Assembly (NCBI GenBank): GCA_048497495.1
Contig: JAFHCF010000121.1
Span: 1 to 23,759, forward strand
Direction of reading: 5' to 3'
Source: JAFHCF01 sp048497495
Lineage (GTDB): Bacteria > Pseudomonadota > Alphaproteobacteria > Rhizobiales > Ancalomicrobiaceae
DNA length: 23,759 nucleotides
Shown here piece after piece: positions 14,955-22,659 of the stretch (within the stretch, counting starts at the first letter, position 1; every line of letters begins with the position of its first letter). Position numbers and translations under genes: made by a program. Below the pieces are notes generated by a model, which was given only the letters and a program-made list of their open reading frames with translations, was not told where the DNA came from and ran no database searches.

Positions 14955-16421
14955 TCAATACGGGCTCTCGACCCTCCCGAGATTGACGTAGACGCTCTTC
15001 GCCTGGGTGTAGTGCTGGACCGCCGCGCGGGAGTTCTCGCGGCCCAGACCCGAGCGCTTGACCCCGCCGAAGGGCAGTTCGATCGGCGTCAGGTTGTAGG
15101 CGTTGATCCAGCAGGTGCCGGCCTGGAGGTCGCCGACCACCCGGTGGGCGCGGGCGAGATTCTGGGTGAAGACGCCGGCGGCGAGGCCGAAGTCGGTGGC
15201 GTTGGCGCGGGCGATCACCTCCTCCTCGTCGTCGAAGACGAGCACCGACATGACGGGTCCGAAGATCTCCTCGCGCACGATGGTCATGGCGTCGGCGCAG
15301 TCGGCGAAGATCGTCGGGCGGACGAAGGCGCCGGCCTCGCAACCCGCCACCTCGGCGCGGCAGCCGCCGGTGACGAGCGTCGCCCCTTCCGCCTTGCCGC
15401 GCTCGATGTAGCCGAGGACCTTGGCCATGTGGTCTTCGGAGATCAGCGCGCCGACATGGGTCCGCGGATCGAGCGGATCGCCGGTGATCATCGCCTCGGT
15501 ACGCGCCTTCAGCTTCTCCAGGAAGGCCGCGAGCACCTTGCGCTGGACGAAGACGCGGGTGCCGTTGGAACAGACCTCGCCGGCCGAATAGAAGTTGCCG
15601 AGCAGCGCTCCGCCGACCGCGTCGTCGAGATCGGCGTCGTCGAAGACCAGGATCGGCGACTTGCCGCCGAGCTCCAGGGTGACGTGCTTGAGGCTCGCGG
15701 CCGCCCCGGCCATCACCTTCTTGCCCGTCCCGACCTCGCCGGTCAGCGACACCTTGGCGATGCCCTCGTGCGCCACCAGCGCCCGGCCGGTCTCGGCGTC
15801 CCCCTGCACGACGTTGAAGACGCCGTCGGGGAGCCCGGCTTGCGTGAAGATCTCGGCGAGGCGGGCACCGGTCAGCGGCGTCAATTCGGCCGGCTTGAAG
15901 ATCATGGCGTTGCCGCAGGCGAGCGCCGGCGCCGCCTTCCAACAGGCGATCTGCACGGGATAATTCCACGCCCCGATGCCGGCGCAGACGCCGAGCGGCT
16001 CGCGCCGGACGTAGCCGAAGGCGTCGCGACCGAGATCGACCTGTTCGCCCACCAGAGTGGCGGCGATGCCGGCGAAATAGTCGAGGCAGTCGGCGCCGGA
16101 GAGCACGTCGACGACGTCCGTTTCCTGGATCGGCTTGCCGGTGTCGCGGGTCTCGATCTCGGCGAGTTCGGCGTTGCGGGCCCGCAACAGGTCGGCGGCG
16201 CGGCGCAGCACCTGGGCGCGCTCGGCGCCGGTCTTGCGCTTCCAGACGCGGAAGCCCGCTTCCGCCGCCTCGACGGCGCGGTCGACGCCGGGCGTCCCCG
16301 CCGCCTCGACCCCGGCCAGCACCTCGCCGCGCGCCGGATCGACGGTGACGAAGCGATCGTTGGTGGCGAGATCGACGTAGCGCCCGCCGATGTGGTTGCG
16401 GACCAGTCCGTAGCGGCTCAT
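14955..16421 (-). CDS. betB: Betaine-aldehyde dehydrogenase
   Basis: A 488-residue NAD(P)-dependent aldehyde dehydrogenase converting betaine aldehyde to glycine betaine. Asn153 in GAWNYP, Lys176 in IFKPAELTP, Glu250 in VTLELGGKSP and the nucleophile Cys284 in GEVCSNGTRVFV are all in place, and the C-terminus has TPIELPFGGVKRSGLGREN. Length and motifs match BetB. The ATG at 16421 overlaps the betI stop as ATGA, which indicates translational coupling, and GAGGA lies 8 nt upstream of it. The open frame continues far upstream through betI in another register, which is not coding. It is the middle gene of betI-betB-betA. Confidence 0.95.
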   Translation of the reverse strand: MSRYGLVRNHIGGRYVDLATNDRFVTVDPARGEVLAGVEAAGTPGVDRAVEAAEAGFRVWKRKTGAERAQVLRRAADLLRARNAELAEIETRDTGKPIQETDVVDVLSGADCLDYFAGIAATLVGEQVDLGRDAFGYVRREPLGVCAGIGAWNYPVQIACWKAAPALACGNAMIFKPAELTPLTGARLAEIFTQAGLPDGVFNVVQGDAETGRALVAHEGIAKVSLTGEVGTGKKVMAGAAASLKHVTLELGGKSPILVFDDADLDDAVGGALLGNFYSAGEVCSNGTRVFVQRKVLAAFLEKLKARTEAMITGDPLDPRTHVGALISEDHMAKVLGYIERGKAEGATLVTGGCRAEVAGCEAGAFVRPTIFADCADAMTIVREEIFGPVMSVLVFDDEEEVIARANATDFGLAAGVFTQNLARAHRVVGDLQAGTCWINAYNLTPIELPFGGVKRSGLGRENSRAAVQHYTQAKSVYVNLGRVESPY

Positions 16422-17119
16422 CGCGAGGATCCTCGGCATGGGAGGGCGAGATCGAGGAGCGCCAGGCGCTCGTCGACGAAGGCGGTGGCGGCGGCGCGAG
16501 CGTCGGATGCGGCTCGGCCGTCGGTGGAGAGGGTGGCGCGCAGCCACAGGCCGTCGATCATCGCGGCGGTGGTGGCGGCGAGCCGGATGCTCATCTCGCG
16601 ATCGAGCCGGGCGAGCGCCGGGTGGCTGCGCCAGCCGGCACGCAGGTTCGACGCCAGACGCGCCTCGTAGATGCGCTGGATGCGGGCGAAACGCGGCACC
16701 ACCGGCACCTGAGCCCAGAAGGCGAGCCAGACCGAGGAGGTTCGTCGCTCGAACTGGCTGGGGCCGAGGGTGGCGTCGACCACCGCCTGGAGACGGGCGC
16801 GCGGCGTCGTCGCCTGGCGCTGCAGGGCGATCAGGTTGTTCGACAATTGAACGGCCAGCCAACGGAGCGTCGCCTCCAGGAGGCCGTTCTTGTCGCGGAA
16901 ATAGAACGCCACGAGACCGGCGGAAACGCCCGCTCTTCCGGCGATTTCCAGGATGGTGGCGGCGTGGAAGCCGACGTCGGCGATGGCTTCGACGGTCGCC
17001 TCGATCAGTTGACGGCGGCGAATGTCCTCGGCCTCGTGGCGGCGGACCCGCCCCGCGAGGCCATCGTCCGCCGTCGATTCGGCGGGAGACTCGGAGAAAC
17101 GCGCCTGGGTCGCGGACAT
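16418..17119 (-). CDS. betI: Choline-responsive TetR-family repressor
   Basis: A 233-residue regulator that, in the family, represses bet genes and releases DNA when choline is present. The helix-turn-helix lies at about 38-76, with RRRQLIEATVEAIADVGF, AATILEIAGRAGVSAGLV and FYFRDKNGLLEATLRWL, the last being a BetI hallmark. The ligand domain carries SSVWLAFWAQVPVVPRFARIQRIYEARLASNLR, also BetI-like. BetI is usually near 195-200 residues; here about 30 extra residues precede the DNA-binding domain. The start is nonetheless backed by GGGAGGA at good spacing. It is the first gene of betI-betB-betA and its stop overlaps the betB start. A BetI-like operator overlies a promoter about 100 nt upstream. 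Confidence 0.93.
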   Translation of the reverse strand: MSATQARFSESPAESTADDGLAGRVRRHEAEDIRRRQLIEATVEAIADVGFHAATILEIAGRAGVSAGLVAFYFRDKNGLLEATLRWLAVQLSNNLIALQRQATTPRARLQAVVDATLGPSQFERRTSSVWLAFWAQVPVVPRFARIQRIYEARLASNLRAGWRSHPALARLDREMSIRLAATTAAMIDGLWLRATLSTDGRAASDARAAATAFVDERLALLDLALPCRGSSR

Positions 17120-17218
17120 GCCGGTCCTCCCACGGGCCTCGACGGAAGGCCTATCGTCTTCGATTTCAAGGAAATTTCCGAACCGACAAGGGACCGGCGA
17201 TGGTCCCCGTCGCTCCTC

Positions 17219-17246
17219 AGCATATTTTGAATGTTCGTTCAGTCAA
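17219..17246 (-). promoter_or_regulatory. betI promoter overlapped by a BetI-type operator
   Basis: On the minus strand TTGACT (plus 17241-17246), 16 bp, TATGCT (17219-17224) forms a good sigma-70 promoter. An imperfect 20-bp palindrome with TTGA at one end and TCAA at the other (17227-17246, 7 of 10 half-site positions matching) covers the -35 element and most of the spacer. This resembles the TTGA...GTTCA...TCAA layout of known BetI sites and predicts repression by blocking polymerase. Transcription would start near 17212, giving a leader of about 93 nt. Confidence 0.65.
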
Positions 17247-17574
17247 GCGCAGACGGCGGGATGTCCCGCGCGCTTCCGCTGTTCATCCTCCGATTCCGGT
17301 CGAAGCGCCTCGCGTTTCGATTCCGATTCCGTGATCTCCTCCAAAGGGCTGCGCGGATTGGGGAATGGCGGCGGCGCGATATGGCGGACGCGCCGTGCGC
17401 CCAATTCGCGCGCAATCCACCACCTGCCGTCCGAACAGGCAGTCGAGTCGCCCGGTTCGGGCGGATCTGACCGAATCTCGCCAGGAACCGTCGCATCCGA
17501 GACTTGCGGGCGGACTCCGTCGCGTGTTCAATTCCTTCGACGTCTGGGGATCCCCGAGGCGTCACGGGAGGAAC

Positions 17575-17727
17575 ATGGTGGAGGTCGGCGCGGATGGACC
17601 GCGACCGCGATCCGTCATGGCGCGATGCTCTGGAGGGAATGGGTCGGACCTCGGCTTCGCCGCGTCCGGCTCGATACCGCCTGCCGCCCGACCCGTATCC
17701 GCGAAGACAGTCCCTCGGGAGGAGTGA
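17575..17727 (+). CDS. Possible 50-codon leader ORF upstream of choX
   Basis: An ATG (17575) and a GTG (17578) sit just behind a strong GGGAGGA. The frame stays open for 50 codons and ends in a TGA four bases before the choX ATG, inside the choX ribosome-binding region. The peptide (starting MVEVGADGPRPRS) has no recognisable domain or signal peptide. The SD to ATG spacing is tight; the GTG is better placed. It may be a translationally coupled leader or chance, since GC-rich DNA often stays open. Confidence 0.25.
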   Translation: MVEVGADGPRPRSVMARCSGGNGSDLGFAASGSIPPAARPVSAKTVPREE

Positions 17728-17731
17728 CCAC

Positions 17732-18691
17732 ATGATCCGCGTAAGCAGTGCCCTCGTTTCCGGCGCTCTCGCCGCAGGCCTAGCCTTCGGCCTCGCCACC
17801 GCCGCCGTCGCGGCCGAGCCCGACGCCTGCAAGACGGTTCGCTTCTCCGACATCGGCTGGACCGACGTCACCGCGACCACCGGGCTCGCGACGCGGGTTC
17901 TCAAGGGCCTCGGCTACACCCCCAAGGCGGAGGTCCTGTCGCTCCCGGTCACCTATACCGCGATGAAGAACAAGGACATCGACGTCTTCCTCGGCAATTG
18001 GATGCCGAGCCAGGACGCCGATCGCAAGCCCTACATCGAGGACAAGTCGGTCGTCGAAACCAACATGAACCTCAAGGGCGCCAAGTACACGCTGGCGGTG
18101 CCGAACTATCTCTACCAGGCCGGCCTCAAGTCGTTCAAGGACATCGCCAAGTTCAAGGAACAGCTGGGCGGCAAGATCTACGGCATCGAGCCGGGCAACG
18201 ACGGCAACCGTCTGGTCATGGACATGATCAAGGACGAGGCCAAGTGGGGCCTCAAGGGCTTCGAGGTGGTCGAGTCCTCGGAACAGGGCATGCTGGCGGA
18301 AGTCGAGCGGGCGTCGAAGAAGAAGGCGCCGATCCTCTTCCTCGGCTGGGCGCCGCATCCGATGAACGCCAAGTACGACATGCAGTATCTCACCGACGGC
18401 GACGACGTCTTCGGCCCGAACTTCGGCGGCGCCAACGTCTTCACCAACGTCCGGACCGGCTGGGTCGAACAGTGCCCCAACGCCGGCAAGCTGGTGACCC
18501 AGCTGGCCTTCGACCTGAAGCTCGAGAACGAGGTGATGGGCATGATCCTCGACGACGGTATGGAAGGCGAGAAGGCGGCGGAGAGCTGGCTGAAGGCCAA
18601 TCCGGCGGTGCTCGACGCGTGGCTCGCCGGGGTCACCACCTTCGACGGCAAGCCCGGCCTCGAGGCGGTCAAGAAGAGCCTCGGCCTGTGA
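17732..18691 (+). CDS. choX: Choline ABC transporter substrate-binding protein
   Basis: A 319-residue periplasmic binding protein delivering choline to the ChoWV transporter. A signal peptide covers residues 1 to about 28 (cleavage near AVAAEPD). The ligand box known from the S. meliloti ChoX structure is present at matching positions: Trp43 and Asp45 in IGWTDV, Trp90 in LGNWMP, Tyr119, Asn156 in EPGNDGN, and Trp206 in LGWAPHPM. Cys33 and Cys248 would make the disulfide described for ChoX. This argues strongly for choline, with acetylcholine a possible weaker ligand, over glycine betaine binders such as ProX. The start has GGGAGGAG about 9 nt upstream; the open frame extends 76 codons further but without a signal sequence. 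First gene of choXWV, divergent from betIBA. Confidence 0.96.
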   Translation: MIRVSSALVSGALAAGLAFGLATAAVAAEPDACKTVRFSDIGWTDVTATTGLATRVLKGLGYTPKAEVLSLPVTYTAMKNKDIDVFLGNWMPSQDADRKPYIEDKSVVETNMNLKGAKYTLAVPNYLYQAGLKSFKDIAKFKEQLGGKIYGIEPGNDGNRLVMDMIKDEAKWGLKGFEVVESSEQGMLAEVERASKKKAPILFLGWAPHPMNAKYDMQYLTDGDDVFGPNFGGANVFTNVRTGWVEQCPNAGKLVTQLAFDLKLENEVMGMILDDGMEGEKAAESWLKANPAVLDAWLAGVTTFDGKPGLEAVKKSLGL

Positions 18692-18696
18692 GGTGA

Positions 18697-18729
18697 GATC
18701 CGGCGCGCCGCTCGCGGGCGCGCCGGATC
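18697..18729 (+). terminator. Strong stem-loop between choX and choW
   Basis: A perfect 13-bp GC-rich inverted repeat (GATCCGGCGCGCC / GGCGCGCCGGATC) with a 7-nt loop starts 5 nt after the choX stop. No U-run follows, so it more likely protects the choX mRNA 3' end or attenuates partially, allowing more binding protein than permease, than ends transcription fully. Confidence 0.65.
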
Positions 18730-18809
18730 ATCGATCGCCGTGATCGGGCGCCGTCCGTCGACGCGCCCGCCTTCGGCGAGGATCCCGAGCCGATCGAGGT
18801 CGCTTGCCG

Positions 18810-19661
18810 ATGGATTCCTGGATCACCGCTGAAAAGATTCCCTTCGGTCGATGGATGAAGCTCCTCATCGACTTCATCCAGACCTGGTTCGGCGACGCCC
18901 TCGACCTGTCGTCCCAGTCGATCAAGTTCCTGATCGAGGGCCTGTCGTGGCTCCTGATCCAGCCGCCGGCGGTGGTCACCATCGCGGTCTTCGCGCTCTT
19001 CACCTGGTGGCTCCACCGCAATCCCCGCCTCACCGGCGGCGTCGTCGTCTCGCTCCTGCTGATCACCAATCTCGGCTATTGGGAAGCGACGATGGAGACG
19101 CTGTCGCTGGTCGGTTTCGCCACGCTGGTGTCGGTGGTGATCGGCGTGCCGGTCGGCATCGCCGCCGCCCACCGACCGTGGCTCTACAACGTGCTGCGGC
19201 CGATCCTCGACCTGATGCAGACGCTGCCGACCTTCGTCTATCTGATCCCCACCCTGGTGCTCTTCGGCCTCGGCGTGGTGCCGGGCATGATCTCCACGGT
19301 GATCTTCGCCATCCCCGCGCCGATCCGACTGACCCAGCTCGGCGTCGCCTCGGTGCCGGTGCCGCTCAAGGAGGCGGGGCAGGCCTTCGGCGCCACCCGC
19401 AAGCAACTCCTGTGGAAGATCGAACTGCCCTATGCCCTGCCGATGATCATGACCGGCATCAACCAGTGCATCATGCTGAGCCTGTCGATGGTGGTGATCG
19501 CGGCGCTGGTCGGGGCCGGCGGGCTCGGCAAGCCGGTGGTGAGGGCGCTCAACACCGTCAACATTCCGATGGGCTTCGAGGCCGGGCTCGCCATCGTGCT
19601 GCTCGCCATCCTGCTCGATCGCGTCTGCAAACGCCCCGAGAAACGGAGCCGCCCGCGATGA
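18810..19661 (+). CDS. choW: Choline ABC transporter permease
   Basis: A 283-residue inner-membrane permease of the binding-protein-dependent type (ProW/OpuAB branch). After an amphipathic N-terminal segment there are about six to seven hydrophobic helices. The EAA loop that contacts the ATPase is seen at about 188-207 (EAGQAFGATRKQLLWKIELP), followed by the family block MVVIAALVGAGGLGKPVVRAL. The ATG at 18810 has GAGGT 9 nt upstream; a TTG two codons earlier is possible but less likely. The stop overlaps the choV start as ATGA. The 118-nt gap from choX holds a strong hairpin, so choW expression is probably lower than that of choX. Confidence 0.94.
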   Translation: MDSWITAEKIPFGRWMKLLIDFIQTWFGDALDLSSQSIKFLIEGLSWLLIQPPAVVTIAVFALFTWWLHRNPRLTGGVVVSLLLITNLGYWEATMETLSLVGFATLVSVVIGVPVGIAAAHRPWLYNVLRPILDLMQTLPTFVYLIPTLVLFGLGVVPGMISTVIFAIPAPIRLTQLGVASVPVPLKEAGQAFGATRKQLLWKIELPYALPMIMTGINQCIMLSLSMVVIAALVGAGGLGKPVVRALNTVNIPMGFEAGLAIVLLAILLDRVCKRPEKRSRPR

Positions 19662-20872
19662 GCGATCGACGAGACACCAAGACGTCGTCTCCGGCGGTGG
19701 AACTGCGCGGCGTCGACATCGTCTTCGGCGAGCCGCTCGGGCCGGCGCTCGCCATGCTCGACGCCGGCAAGAGTCGCGAGGAGATCCTGGAGGCGACGGG
19801 CGCCGTGCTCGGCGCCGCCGGCATCTCGCTCCGGATCGAGCCCGGCGAGATCTGCGTGCTGATGGGCCTGTCGGGTTCGGGCAAGTCGACCATCCTCAGG
19901 GCGATCAACGGCCTCAATCCGGTGGCGCGCGGCGAGGTGTTGGTGGCCGACGGCGACGGTGTCGTCGACGTCGCCAACTGTTCGGAGGAAGTGCTGCGGC
20001 GGCTGCGCCAGAGCCGCGTCACCATGGTGTTCCAGCAATTCGCGCTGCTGCCCTGGCGCACGGTGCGCGAGAACGTCGGCCTCGGGCTCGAGCTCAAGGG
20101 CATGCCCAAGGCGGAGCGGGACGAAATCGTCGACGGCAAGCTCGCCATGGTCGGTCTCGACAAGTGGGCGGACAAATACGCCCACGAACTCTCCGGCGGC
20201 ATGCAGCAGCGCGTCGGGCTGGCCCGCGCCTTCGCGACGGACGCCGACATCCTGTTGATGGACGAGCCCTTCTCGGCGCTCGATCCGCTGATCCGCACCA
20301 AGTTGCAGGACGAATTGCTGTCGCTGCAGAAGGAGTTGCACAAGACCATCGTCTTCGTCAGCCACGACCTCGACGAGGCGCTGAAGCTCGGCAACCACAT
20401 CGCCATTCTGGAGGGCGGCCGGGTGGTGCAGTACGGGGCCCCGGAGGACATCATCCTCAGACCCGCCGACGACTACGTCCGCGAGTTCGTCGCCAACGTG
20501 AACCCGCTGACGGTGCTCACCGCCTACAACGTCATGCGCGACATGCGCGACCTGGAGATCGGCGATCCCGGCTGGGTCTGGCTCGATCGCCGTAAGACCA
20601 CCCGCTTCCACCTCGACGACCAGCGCCGGGTGATAGAGGTCATCCACGAGGGACGGCCGGCGACCTGGATCGCCTGCGAGGGGACCGACAAGCCGGACGA
20701 TCCCGACGCTCACAGGGTCTTTTGGGCGCGCACCACGACGCCACTCAAGACGCTGATGAGCGACATGCAACTCAACGTCGCGGCGGTCGCGGTGTTCGAC
20801 GATGAAAACCACTTCGTCGGCGCCGTCGGCGTCCGCGACGTGCTGGAGGCGGTTCTGCACAAGCAGGCGTGA
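19658..20872 (+). CDS. choV: Choline ABC transporter ATP-binding protein
   Basis: A 404-residue ATPase powering choline import. Walker A GLSGSGKST is at 70-78, the Q-loop at Gln126, the signature LSGGMQQRVG at 178-187, Walker B ILLMDE at 198-203, and the switch His236 in VSHDLDEA. The segment before Walker A (LAMLDAGKSREEILEATGAVLGA) is the usual insert of ProV/OpuAA/ChoV proteins. The C-terminal 120 residues form a degenerate CBS-like regulatory region ending in AAVAVFDDENHFVGAVGVRDVLEAVL. The ATG overlaps the choW stop, so the two are translationally coupled. The last gene of choXWV; an FkbM gene follows after 90 nt in the same direction and may be read through. Confidence 0.95.
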   Translation: MSDRRDTKTSSPAVELRGVDIVFGEPLGPALAMLDAGKSREEILEATGAVLGAAGISLRIEPGEICVLMGLSGSGKSTILRAINGLNPVARGEVLVADGDGVVDVANCSEEVLRRLRQSRVTMVFQQFALLPWRTVRENVGLGLELKGMPKAERDEIVDGKLAMVGLDKWADKYAHELSGGMQQRVGLARAFATDADILLMDEPFSALDPLIRTKLQDELLSLQKELHKTIVFVSHDLDEALKLGNHIAILEGGRVVQYGAPEDIILRPADDYVREFVANVNPLTVLTAYNVMRDMRDLEIGDPGWVWLDRRKTTRFHLDDQRRVIEVIHEGRPATWIACEGTDKPDDPDAHRVFWARTTTPLKTLMSDMQLNVAAVAVFDDENHFVGAVGVRDVLEAVLHKQA

Positions 20873-20962
20873 CCGGCCGGCGTTCACCACGTCGTTCGGA
20901 AGCACTCACGAAACGGCCCGTCCCGTGCGACGCTTCCGTGGCGATCCGAGGAGAGAGAGCGC

Positions 20963-21853
20963 ATGCTTTCGCAGAAGACGATCCGTTTCTTCGGCAATGT
21001 CCTGCGGACGCGGCCGCTCGATCTGCCGGCGATGGTGGCGCGACGGGCGCGCGAGGCGGTGAGCCGCAGTCCGCGCGGGCTGGCGACGGCGTATTTCGGC
21101 GAGGTGCGCTTTCCCGTCGACATGGATCTGCACGCGATCGCGCGGAAATACTATTTCCACACCCACGAGATGTTCCTCGAGACGATCTTCCGCCGCCATC
21201 TCGCGCCGGGATCGATCTTCATCGATGTCGGGGCCAACATGGGCTACTGGTCGGCGGTCGCCGCCGCGCTGGTTGGCCCCTCCGGCGAGGTGCACGCCTT
21301 CGAGCCGGTGCCCGACTTCTTCCGCTCGCTGGAGCGACTGCGCGACGCCAATCCGCGCCACACCATCCGCTGCCTCCCCAAGGCGCTCGGCGCCGACGAC
21401 GGCGTCACCCAGATGACGGTGGTGCGGCCGACGGCGGCGAACTTCGACAATTTCGACACCAACATCGGCTCGAGCTCGGCGCTGCCGGGCTTCCTCGATC
21501 ACGACATCGGGCTCACCGAGACGATCGACGTCGAGGTGACCAGTCTCGACCGCCACATCGCGGCGAGCGGGCTCGACATCGAACGGATCGGCCTGATCAA
21601 GATCGATGTCGAGGGCTACGAATCCTATTGCTTCGACGGCATGACCGGGATCCTGGAGAAGCCCGGCCGCAAGGTGCCGATCCTATGCGAGGTGCTGACC
21701 GATCCGGCCCGCCACGCGCTCCTCGACGGACGGCGGATCGTGGCGCGGCTCGAGGCCCACGGCTATCGCTGCCTCGACGCCACGACACTGATGCCGATCG
21801 ATCCGGCGGCGATGATGTTCGAGGAGAACATCCTGTGCGTCGGCGCGGCGTGA
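20963..21853 (+). CDS. FkbM-family SAM-dependent methyltransferase
   Basis: A 296-residue class I methyltransferase. The SAM site is visible as FIDVGANMGYWSAVAAALVG (86-105), the acidic loop as HAFEPVP (111-117), and the FkbM hallmark as LIKIDVEGYE (211-220). FkbM enzymes O-methylate sugars, polyketides or glycans; the substrate is not evident here. The ATG has GGAGAG about 10 nt upstream within a purine-rich run. It follows choV by 90 nt on the same strand and ends 11 nt from the stop of a convergent gene. Nothing ties it to choline metabolism, so it may be a bystander in surface polysaccharide decoration. Confidence 0.88.
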   Translation: MLSQKTIRFFGNVLRTRPLDLPAMVARRAREAVSRSPRGLATAYFGEVRFPVDMDLHAIARKYYFHTHEMFLETIFRRHLAPGSIFIDVGANMGYWSAVAAALVGPSGEVHAFEPVPDFFRSLERLRDANPRHTIRCLPKALGADDGVTQMTVVRPTAANFDNFDTNIGSSSALPGFLDHDIGLTETIDVEVTSLDRHIAASGLDIERIGLIKIDVEGYESYCFDGMTGILEKPGRKVPILCEVLTDPARHALLDGRRIVARLEAHGYRCLDATTLMPIDPAAMMFEENILCVGAA

Positions 21854-21864
21854 GAAAGCCGCGC

Positions 21865-22551
21865 TCAACGTGAGGCGAGTTCCCGCGCCCGCGCTTCCCG
21901 GGTCGGCCGGTTGCAACTGGTCCATTCGACCTGGTCGGCCTCCACGGCCCGCTTGTAGGCCCTGAACTTGTAATAGGTCTGGAAGCCGCGGTCGCCGACG
22001 CAGCGATGCTTGATGTTGTTGTCGACGAAATCCAACTCGAGAATGACGCCCTTCCCTCGGCATTCGTTCGGCTCGGACGAATCGCGAACCAGGAAAGCGG
22101 CCCGAGAAGAGGCTCCCAATTCGCTGAAGCGATGAAGCTCCAGACGGTTGCCTTTCGCCGGATCCTCGGCGCATTCGAGCCAGGACCCACCGGAGGTGCG
22201 GACGAAGAAGCCCCGCTTGGTCGTCACGCCGCCGGGCACCGGAAACTGGTCGTCGTAGAAGGTCAGTTCGTCACCGACGTTGAACTCGGGCGGATCGGCC
22301 TTCACCAAGCCCCAACCGGCCATGGTGACGATCGCCGCGAGGCCGCCGACGACCAGGCCGACCTTGGCGATCCGGGGCGTGTTGTCGGGATTGCTCAGCA
22401 GGGCCGTGACGATCAGCCCCGCGATGACGAGCACACCGACCAGGAGGAAGGCCTTGTCCGAGGTGCTCCCCGTGGTGACGAGCTTCACGAGCGCATCGAA
22501 GATCTGCGGGATCTTCTCCGCCAGTGTGGTCCAGACGATGTTCGTCGGCAT
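21865..22551 (-). CDS. Unrecognised membrane-anchored protein with four cysteines
   Basis: I do not recognise this 228-residue protein. It has a short amphipathic N-terminus, two closely spaced transmembrane helices (about 34-52 and 62-83, linked by SNPDNTPR), and a soluble C-terminal domain of about 140 residues. That domain reads FNVGDELTFYDD, then RGFFVRTSGGSWLECAED and CRGKGVILELDFVDN. It has four cysteines (127, 164, 184, 213), an even number compatible with two disulfides if the domain is periplasmic, though topology is not certain. The layout suggests a small sensor or stress-type membrane protein; no catalytic motif is seen. The start is backed by GGGAGGGG about 4 nt upstream and a promoter at 22582-22609. 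It is slightly less GC-biased than its neighbours and convergent with the FkbM gene. Confidence 0.75.
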   Translation of the reverse strand: MPTNIVWTTLAEKIPQIFDALVKLVTTGSTSDKAFLLVGVLVIAGLIVTALLSNPDNTPRIAKVGLVVGGLAAIVTMAGWGLVKADPPEFNVGDELTFYDDQFPVPGGVTTKRGFFVRTSGGSWLECAEDPAKGNRLELHRFSELGASSRAAFLVRDSSEPNECRGKGVILELDFVDNNIKHRCVGDRGFQTYYKFRAYKRAVEADQVEWTSCNRPTREARARELASR

Positions 22552-22581
22552 GATGCCCCTCCCCTCAGAGGTGAAGAGGAG

Positions 22582-22609
22582 AGTGTATCAAATCCAATCG
22601 AGTTTACAA
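22582..22609 (-). promoter_or_regulatory. Promoter of the unrecognised membrane protein gene
   Basis: On the minus strand TTGTAA (plus 22604-22609), 16 bp, TACACT (22582-22587) lies in a distinctly AT-rich patch (about 22585-22645). Transcription would start near 22575, about 24 nt before the ATG, with the ribosome site GGGAGGGG between. Confidence 0.55.
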
Positions 22610-22659
22610 TTTTTCGATGTAATATTTCTCTCTACACTCTTACAATGCCTCATTCCGTT

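Larger units (their letters stand above)
17120..17731. promoter_or_regulatory. Divergent betIBA / choXWV control region
   Basis: This 612-nt gap should contain the promoters of both choline operons. The betI promoter and operator are at 17219-17246. A perfect GGAAATTTCC palindrome (17170-17179) lies in the betI leader. Around 17285-17325 are several CGATTCC motifs resembling those beyond betA. On the choX side a very weak promoter guess is TTGCGG (17504-17509), 17 bp, TTCAAT (17527-17532), followed by the palindrome GGGGATCCCC near 17546-17556. A possible short leader ORF fills 17575-17727. No second BetI-like operator was found near choX. Confidence 0.5.

Noticed and set aside
14880..16670. 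A 596-codon plus-strand open frame opposite betB
   Set aside because: betB and betI on the other strand carry complete catalytic motifs, coupling and ribosome sites; this frame has none.
17239..17904. Open frames of 80-220 codons on both strands of the betI-choX gap
   Set aside because: Arg/Ser-rich composition, no domain, poor start signals; they overlap the choX signal peptide or the promoter region. Only the short frame at 17575 was kept, at low confidence.
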